A DNA stretch of 9,972 bases, from NCBI GenBank assembly GCA_045580025.1, contig JAZNNB010000065.1, forward strand, positions 1-9,972, written 5' to 3'. Position 1 is the stretch's first letter. Every line of letters starts with the position of its first letter. The position numbers and the translations under genes were made by a program. Below the pieces are notes generated by a model. The model was not told where the DNA came from. It saw only the letters and a list, made by a program, of their open reading frames with translations, and searched no databases. Shown one piece after another: positions 5,904 through 9,972 of this stretch. The stretch is from SIG440 sp045580025. GTDB lineage: Bacteria; Bacillota; Clostridia; Monoglobales; Monoglobaceae.

Positions 5904-8272
5904 TGAATTTTTTTGATATACGAAAACAAATAATCGAAAATGAATACAAGCATCTGAACGGAAAACAGCTTGAGGCAGTGGTGAATACCGAGGGGCCTCT
6001 TTTGGTTATTGCGGGTGCGGGCTCGGGAAAGACCACCGTTATTATACATAAAATCGCGCATCTTCTTACCTTTGGTAGAGCATATTTTGATAGCGGTATG
6101 CCAAAGGGGATAACTGATGAAGAAATTGAAATTCTTGATTGGTTCAGGAGAGGCGAGATTGAGGAAATCCCACTCCAAATCGCTGAATATTTGTCGGTTG
6201 ACCCGGTAAGACCATATAACGTCCTTGCAATAACCTTTACAAACAAGGCGGCGGCAGAGCTGAAATCGAGGCTCTCTCAGAAGCTTGGAGATGCCGGAAA
6301 CGATGTGTGGGCGTCCACCTTTCATTCGTCCTGTGTGAAGTTTTTGAGACGGGATATTGACAAAATCGGGTATGACAAAAGCTTTGTTATTTTTGACACC
6401 TCTGACCAACAGACTGTTATCAAAGAGTGTCTTAAGGATTTAAACCTTGATTCAAAGGAGTTTTCGCCAAAGGCAATCGCAGGGGCAATAGGTCAGGCGA
6501 AAAATGAGCTTATTTATCCTGATGACTATGAGAGAATTTTCAAGGCCGACTTTTTCAAATCGGTGGTGGCAAAGGTTTATCACCTTTATCAGAGAAAGCT
6601 TAAAGCCAGCAATGCTCTTGATTTTGATGACCTTATTATGTGCACGGTGAAGTTGTTTGAAGAAAACCCTGATGTGCTTGAATTTTATCAGAACAAATTT
6701 AAATATATACTTGTTGATGAGTATCAGGACACAAACCACGCTCAGTACCGTTTGGTAAGTCTTTTGGCGGCTAAACACAAAAATATTTGTGTGGTTGGTG
6801 ATGACGACCAGAGTATTTACAAGTTCCGTGGTGCAGATATTTCGAATATACTGGGCTTTGAGGATGAGTTTGAAAATGCAAAGGTAATAAAACTTGAAGA
6901 AAATTATCGCAGTACACAAAATATTTTGAGTGCGGCAAATGAGGTCATTGCCAACAACCATGGGAGAAAACAAAAAAAGCTTTGGACAAAGAATGGTGAG
7001 GGTGAGCTTGTCACCGTTTATAATGCGGGAAATGAGTTTGATGAGGCGAGGTTTATTGCTGAAAAAATAAGAGAGGGTTATGAACAGGGAGAAAGCTTTA
7101 ACGATTTTGCTATACTTTATCGTATGAATGCTCAGTCGCGAGTGGTGGAAGATACCCTTCTTCGCAGCGCTGTACCTTACAGAGTCTTTGGGGGCTTGAG
7201 GTTTTATGACAGAAAGGAAATCAAGGACCTTACGTCATACCTCAGACTTATTCAGAATGAAAGCGACAATGTGGCTTTTTCGAGGGTTGTTAATGAGCCA
7301 AAACGTGGAATTGGTGATACTACAGTTCAAAAGGTTTTAAGCGTTGCTTTTGAAAATGGCATTTCTGCCCTTGAAGTTTCAAGGAACGCAAGGGATTATA
7401 GCGAGCTTTCCCGTGGGGCTGCAAAACTTTCAGAGTTTGCTTCGCTTATTGATTCTTTCAGAAAAAAGCTTGAAACGGGGATAGGTCTTGAGGAGTTTGT
7501 CAGAACGGTTATGACAGAATGCGGTATGCTGTCTGCTCTTGAAAAAGAGGATACAGTTGAAAGTCGGACAAGAATTGAAAACCTTAAGGAGTTTTTGTCA
7601 ATGGTTCAGCAGACAGTAAAAGAAAATCCTGAAACAGTGCTTTTTGATTTGCTTGAAAATATTTCTCTTGTGGCTGATGTTGATAATTATGATGAGGCGC
7701 AGGAGACGGTTACTCTTATGACCCTTCACAGTGCAAAGGGGCTTGAGTTTAAAAATGTGTTTCTCGCAGGTATGGAGGAGGGAATCTTTCCAGGTGTTAG
7801 GTCAATGGGAATGGACGACGAAATGGAGGAGGAACGCAGGCTTTGTTATGTGGGGATAACCCGTGCAAAAGAAAAGCTTTATCTTACTCATACTGATACA
7901 AGAACACTGTTTGGAACGACAAAGTTCAACATTATGTCAAGGTTTTTAAAGGAAATACCAAAGACATTGAAAAATGAAGAATCATCAAAAAAGGCGCAGT
8001 ATGACGGCTTTGATTATGTGAGGACAGAAACGCCGAAAATGGATACTTCTGTATTTAAGTCGTCAGTGTATCAAAAGCCAAAGACCGAGAATGCCGGGGC
8101 GGCTCTGGATTTTGCCATTGGTGACAGGGTTAATCATCGAAAATTTGGTGAGGGAACAGTTCTTGAGGCAAAGGCTATTGGTGCCGATATGTTCCTTCGG
8201 GTGAAATTTGATGCGGCGGGCGAAAAAAATCTTATGGCGGCTTATGTTCAGCTGGAAAAAGTCCATGAATAA
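5903..8272 (+). CDS. pcrA: ATP-dependent DNA helicase PcrA/UvrD (superfamily 1A)
   Basis: 789 residues from the ATG at 5903; an in-frame ATG at 5864 is rejected because AGGAG (5891-5895) serves 5903, which overlaps the mnmA stop as TAATG. It is a 3'-5' SF1 helicase for repair, replication restart and transcription-linked processes. Motifs in order: Q motif LNGKQLEAV (18-26), Walker A GAGSGKT (38-44), Ia ITFTNKAAAELKSRL (110-124), II VDEYQDTN (271-278), III GDDDQSIYKFRGA (299-311), IV LEENYRS, V MTLHSAKGLEFKNVF near 605, and VI EERRLCYVGITRAKEKLYL near 643. The C-terminus (about 735-789, FAIGDRVNHRKFGEGTV) is the Tudor-like module that contacts RNA polymerase in PcrA/UvrD. An insert of about 45 residues between motifs I and Ia (about 58-103) makes it longer than B. 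subtilis PcrA. Coupled to mnmA; the methyltransferase starts 14 bp downstream. Confidence 0.95.
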   Translation: MNFFDIRKQIIENEYKHLNGKQLEAVVNTEGPLLVIAGAGSGKTTVIIHKIAHLLTFGRAYFDSGMPKGITDEEIEILDWFRRGEIEEIPLQIAEYLSVDPVRPYNVLAITFTNKAAAELKSRLSQKLGDAGNDVWASTFHSSCVKFLRRDIDKIGYDKSFVIFDTSDQQTVIKECLKDLNLDSKEFSPKAIAGAIGQAKNELIYPDDYERIFKADFFKSVVAKVYHLYQRKLKASNALDFDDLIMCTVKLFEENPDVLEFYQNKFKYILVDEYQDTNHAQYRLVSLLAAKHKNICVVGDDDQSIYKFRGADISNILGFEDEFENAKVIKLEENYRSTQNILSAANEVIANNHGRKQKKLWTKNGEGELVTVYNAGNEFDEARFIAEKIREGYEQGESFNDFAILYRMNAQSRVVEDTLLRSAVPYRVFGGLRFYDRKEIKDLTSYLRLIQNESDNVAFSRVVNEPKRGIGDTTVQKVLSVAFENGISALEVSRNARDYSELSRGAAKLSEFASLIDSFRKKLETGIGLEEFVRTVMTECGMLSALEKEDTVESRTRIENLKEFLSMVQQTVKENPETVLFDLLENISLVADVDNYDEAQETVTLMTLHSAKGLEFKNVFLAGMEEGIFPGVRSMGMDDEMEEERRLCYVGITRAKEKLYLTHTDTRTLFGTTKFNIMSRFLKEIPKTLKNEESSKKAQYDGFDYVRTETPKMDTSVFKSSVYQKPKTENAGAALDFAIGDRVNHRKFGEGTVLEAKAIGADMFLRVKFDAAGEKNLMAAYVQLEKVHE

Positions 8273-8286
8273 AGGTGTGAGAGATT

Positions 8287-9024
8287 ATGTATAATGATTT
8301 TGCAGAGGTTTATGACAAGCTTCAGGATGCGGATTATGAGGCTTTTTGTAATTACTATGAGGAAATTTTCAAGCAGCTTGGGATAAAGCCTGAGCTTGTC
8401 CTTGACGTGGCTTGTGGTACGGGGAATATAACTATACCTATGGCAAAACGTGGCTATGATATGATAGGGATTGACCTTTCCTGTGAAATGCTTAATATAG
8501 CGAGGGATAAGGCACAAGATGAGAGGCTTAATATCCTTTTTCTCAATCAGGATATGTGTGAGATGGAGCTTTATGGCACGGTGGATGCGGCAGTTTGTGC
8601 TCTTGACGGGGTTAATTACATAACCGATAAAAAGGATTTGGAGAAGTTTTTTGCTCTTGTGAATAATTATCTAAATCCCGGTGGAGTGTTCATTTTTGAT
8701 ATAAACAGCGTTCATAAACTCAAAGATATTTTGGGCGGAAACACCTTTGTCAATGAGGAAGACGGAATCTTTTATGTGTGGCAAAGCGAATTCTCGGAGG
8801 AAACACGGGTGTGCGATTTTGACTTGTCTTTCTTTGTGGAAAAAAGTGACGGAAGCTATTCTCGTTTTGATGAATTTCAGCAGGAAAGGGCATATACGAT
8901 AGAAGAAATAACAGAAATTTCAACCGCTAAAGGTCTTGATGTGACAGGGGTTTACAAGGATTTTGGTTTTTCGACGGCAAGAGACATGGATGAAAGGATT
9001 TTTTTCGTTCTTTCTAAAAAATAG
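8287..9024 (+). CDS. Class I SAM-dependent methyltransferase, substrate unknown
   Basis: 245-residue Rossmann-fold methyltransferase. The SAM site is clear: motif I VLDVACGTGNITIP (38-51), the acidic ribose-binding D63 (GIDLSCEML), a motif with QD at 88-89, and the post-motif strand DAAVCALDGVNYI (100-112). LNPGGVFIFDINSVHKL follows, typical of a branch of small-molecule methyltransferases. The C-terminal half (about 150-245) is a mixed beta region likely to form the substrate cap; it has no recognisable specificity motif. AAAGGTG overlaps the pcrA stop and lies nine bases before the ATG, so the gene is the last of the mnmA-pcrA run. The next gene has its own promoter starting two bases after this stop. 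The family includes enzymes acting on small molecules, lipids, tRNA or protein; nothing here chooses among them. Confidence 0.9.
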   Translation: MYNDFAEVYDKLQDADYEAFCNYYEEIFKQLGIKPELVLDVACGTGNITIPMAKRGYDMIGIDLSCEMLNIARDKAQDERLNILFLNQDMCEMELYGTVDAAVCALDGVNYITDKKDLEKFFALVNNYLNPGGVFIFDINSVHKLKDILGGNTFVNEEDGIFYVWQSEFSEETRVCDFDLSFFVEKSDGSYSRFDEFQQERAYTIEEITEISTAKGLDVTGVYKDFGFSTARDMDERIFFVLSKK

Positions 9025-9025
9025 G

Positions 9026-9054
9026 TTGACAGAAAATGGAAATTGTGATATACT
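9026..9054 (+). promoter_or_regulatory. Strong sigma-A type promoter for the cold-shock gene
   Basis: A perfect -35 TTGACA (9026-9031), a 17-bp spacer and TATACT (9049-9054) give the best promoter in the window. Transcription should begin near 9061, leaving a short leader of about 43 bases. It begins two bases after the methyltransferase stop codon. Confidence 0.85.
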
Positions 9055-9063
9055 AAGACCCGT

Positions 9064-9081
9064 GGACAACATGAGTTGACC
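9064..9081 (+). other. Small stem-loop at the 5' end of the cold-shock mRNA
   Basis: GGACAAC (9064-9070) and GTTGACC (9075-9081) can pair around an ATGA loop, with one A-A mismatch. It would lie only a few bases from the predicted transcript start and before the GGAGG ribosome-binding site at 9090-9094. It may stabilise the message or act as an operator; a GTTGAC hexamer in it repeats one at the -35 (9025-9030). Confidence 0.4.
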
Positions 9082-9103
9082 TAAGAATTGGAGGAACAGT
9101 TTT

Positions 9104-9304
9104 ATGCAAAAAGGCAAGGTTAAATGGTTCAATGCTGAGAAAGGTTTTGGTTTTATCGAAACCGAGGAAGGAACAGATGTTTTCGTTCATTTTTCAGCGA
9201 TTGCCATGGACGGCTACAAGACCCTGGAAGAGGGCGCAGAAGTTGAATTTGAGGTTGTCGAAGGAGCTAAGGGACCGCAGGCGGCAAACGTTACCCGCGT
9301 ATAA
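9104..9304 (+). CDS. Cold-shock protein (CspA/CspB family)
   Basis: 66-residue single cold-shock domain, the standard length. It is an OB-fold RNA/ssDNA chaperone of the cytoplasm that melts mRNA structure and can antiterminate transcription. The RNP1 motif KGFGFI (13-18) and RNP2 motif VFVHF (26-30) are intact, with the starting KGKVKWFN (3-10) also canonical. GGAGG (9090-9094) lies nine bases before the ATG. The gene stands alone, between a near-consensus promoter and a strong terminator, so it is a monocistronic, probably highly expressed gene. Unlike classic cold-inducible cspA genes its leader is short (about 43 bases) rather than over 100, so thermosensor control of that type is not supported. 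cspA, cspB and cspD cannot be told apart from the sequence. Confidence 0.96.
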   Translation: MQKGKVKWFNAEKGFGFIETEEGTDVFVHFSAIAMDGYKTLEEGAEVEFEVVEGAKGPQAANVTRV

Positions 9305-9338
9305 TCCTTTTCAATATACGATAAACACAAACAGACTT

Positions 9339-9368
9339 AAAATCGGCTGACTTGTGAGCCGATTTTTT
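9339..9368 (+). terminator. Intrinsic terminator of the cold-shock gene
   Basis: AAAATCGGCT (9339-9348) pairs perfectly with AGCCGATTTT (9357-9366), a ten-base-pair stem with an eight-base loop, followed by a run of six Ts (9363-9368). This is a textbook rho-independent terminator 35 bases after the stop codon. The next gene starts only 28 bases beyond it. Confidence 0.9.
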
Positions 9369-9396
9369 CTAAGAAGAAAAGAAAGGTTTTGATAAA

Positions 9397-9972
9397 ATGC
9401 CTGATAAACTTATAAAAGCAGTTACAAAAAACGGATTCATAAGAATTTATGCAGTAAATTCCAAAGGTCTGGTTGAAAAGGCGAGAAAGTTTCACAGCAC
9501 CATGCCTGTGGGAACTGCGGCTTTGGGGAGGTTGCTTACCGGCGCGGCACTTATGGGTGCTATGCTCAAGGATGAGGGAACGTCACTTACCCTTCAGCTT
9601 CGGGGGGACGGTCCTCTCGGCAGAGTTATGGCGGTTTCAAACTCGAAAGGTCACGTGAAGGGATATATTGAAAATCCTTTGGCGGAGCTTCCGCTTAACC
9701 ATTTAGGCAAGCTTGATGTAGGCGGCGGAATCGGTCAAAATGGCTACCTTAGTATTGTCAAGGATATGAATATGAAAGAACCTTATATCGGTCAGGTTCC
9801 AATTCAAACAGGGGAAATAGGCGATGACCTTGCGTTTTATTTTGCTCAGTCCGAGCAGATTCCGAGTCTTGTTGCACTTGGAGTTTTGGTGGACAGGGAT
9901 TACAGTGTGAAGCAGGCGGGGGGATTTATTGTCCAGATTATGCCTGACTGTGACGAGTTTAACTTGAAAAAG
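9397..9972 (+). CDS. hslO: 33 kDa redox-regulated chaperone Hsp33, N-terminal part
   Basis: The first 192 codons are present; the gene continues past the right edge. Hsp33 is a cytoplasmic holdase activated by oxidation, which releases zinc from a C-terminal four-cysteine switch and unfolds its linker. The visible core matches the family: DKLIKAVTKNGFIRIYAV at the start, then HSTMPVGTAALGRLLTGAALMG (33-54), LQLRGDGPLG (66-75), the YIENP stretch (90-94), GYLSIVKDM, and the family block QTGEIGDDLAFYFAQSEQIPS (137-157) ending in GGFIVQIMP (175-183). The zinc-binding cysteines lie outside the window, so an intact redox switch cannot be confirmed. AAAGG (9382-9386) lies ten bases before the ATG. 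No clear promoter is seen in the 28 bases after the upstream terminator; expression may depend on readthrough or a weak site. The Fe-S, thiolation and oxidative-stress neighbours are compatible but not functionally linked by the sequence. Confidence 0.95.
   Translation, partial: MPDKLIKAVTKNGFIRIYAVNSKGLVEKARKFHSTMPVGTAALGRLLTGAALMGAMLKDEGTSLTLQLRGDGPLGRVMAVSNSKGHVKGYIENPLAELPLNHLGKLDVGGGIGQNGYLSIVKDMNMKEPYIGQVPIQTGEIGDDLAFYFAQSEQIPSLVALGVLVDRDYSVKQAGGFIVQIMPDCDEFNLKK

Noticed and set aside
5307..6409. Two long minus-strand open frames (168 and 187 codons) opposite mnmA and pcrA
   Set aside because: Antisense to strongly conserved genes, rich in residues typical of reverse-strand shadows, and without ribosome-binding sites.
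6452..6973. 173-codon minus-strand open frame inside pcrA
   Set aside because: It lies opposite helicase motifs II-IV. Its hydrophobic look comes from the complement of charged codons.
9132..9350. 72-codon plus-strand frame overlapping the cold-shock gene
   Set aside because: Out of frame with an unmistakable cold-shock domain, with no ribosome-binding site, and it ends inside the terminator stem.
9473..9658. 61-codon plus-strand frame inside hslO
   Set aside because: A shadow of the Hsp33 frame, which continues uninterrupted to the edge of the window.
1..9972. Mobile elements, CRISPR arrays, tRNA genes, toxin-antitoxin or defence genes
   Set aside because: No repeat arrays, terminal inverted repeats, transposase or integrase motifs, or tRNA-like sequences were recognised on either strand.

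Overview
The window looks like a piece of chromosome from an anaerobic, low-to-moderate GC Firmicute, most likely a clostridial gut-type bacterium. This is inferred from gene content (an IscS-IscU-MnmA block, a PcrA with a Tudor-like tail, an Hsp33 gene, a PocR-type AraC regulator), from clear Shine-Dalgarno sites and from A/T-rich spacers. No rRNA, tRNA, CRISPR array, insertion sequence or phage gene was seen, and no intergenic gap exceeds 300 bases.

Layout. Positions 1-1457 (minus strand) hold a small catabolic-looking operon: an enolase-superfamily enzyme of the mandelate racemase type, followed with a one-base stop/start overlap by an M24 metallopeptidase that runs off the left edge. Divergent from it, at 1572-2423 (plus strand), is an AraC-type regulator with an N-terminal PocR-like ligand-binding domain. 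The 114 bp between them holds two overlapping, oppositely directed promoter candidates and a pair of direct repeats that could be the regulator's operator. The natural hypothesis is a small-molecule-induced catabolic unit; the substrate cannot be read from the sequence.

From 2553 to the right edge everything is on the plus strand and is mostly housekeeping. RNase HI is followed by the sulfur-trafficking block iscS-iscU-mnmA: the cysteine desulfurase feeds sulfur to the Fe-S scaffold and to tRNA 2-thiouridylation. A pcrA/uvrD helicase gene follows, translationally coupled to mnmA, then a class I SAM methyltransferase. A cold-shock protein gene with its own near-consensus promoter and strong terminator comes next, and then the first 192 codons of hslO (Hsp33), a redox-regulated chaperone.

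The least ordinary parts are non-coding. They are the divergent promoter/operator region, a terminator-like hairpin at the iscU/mnmA junction that contains the apparent mnmA ribosome-binding site and start codon, and a foldable leader ahead of iscS. Among proteins, the enolase-family enzyme seems to lack the first lysine of the usual KxK motif, PcrA carries an insert of about 45 residues between motifs I and Ia, and IscU has a Cys/His-rich tail. I see no clearly new multi-gene system; the PocR-AraC / enolase-family / M24 unit is the best candidate for undescribed biochemistry.
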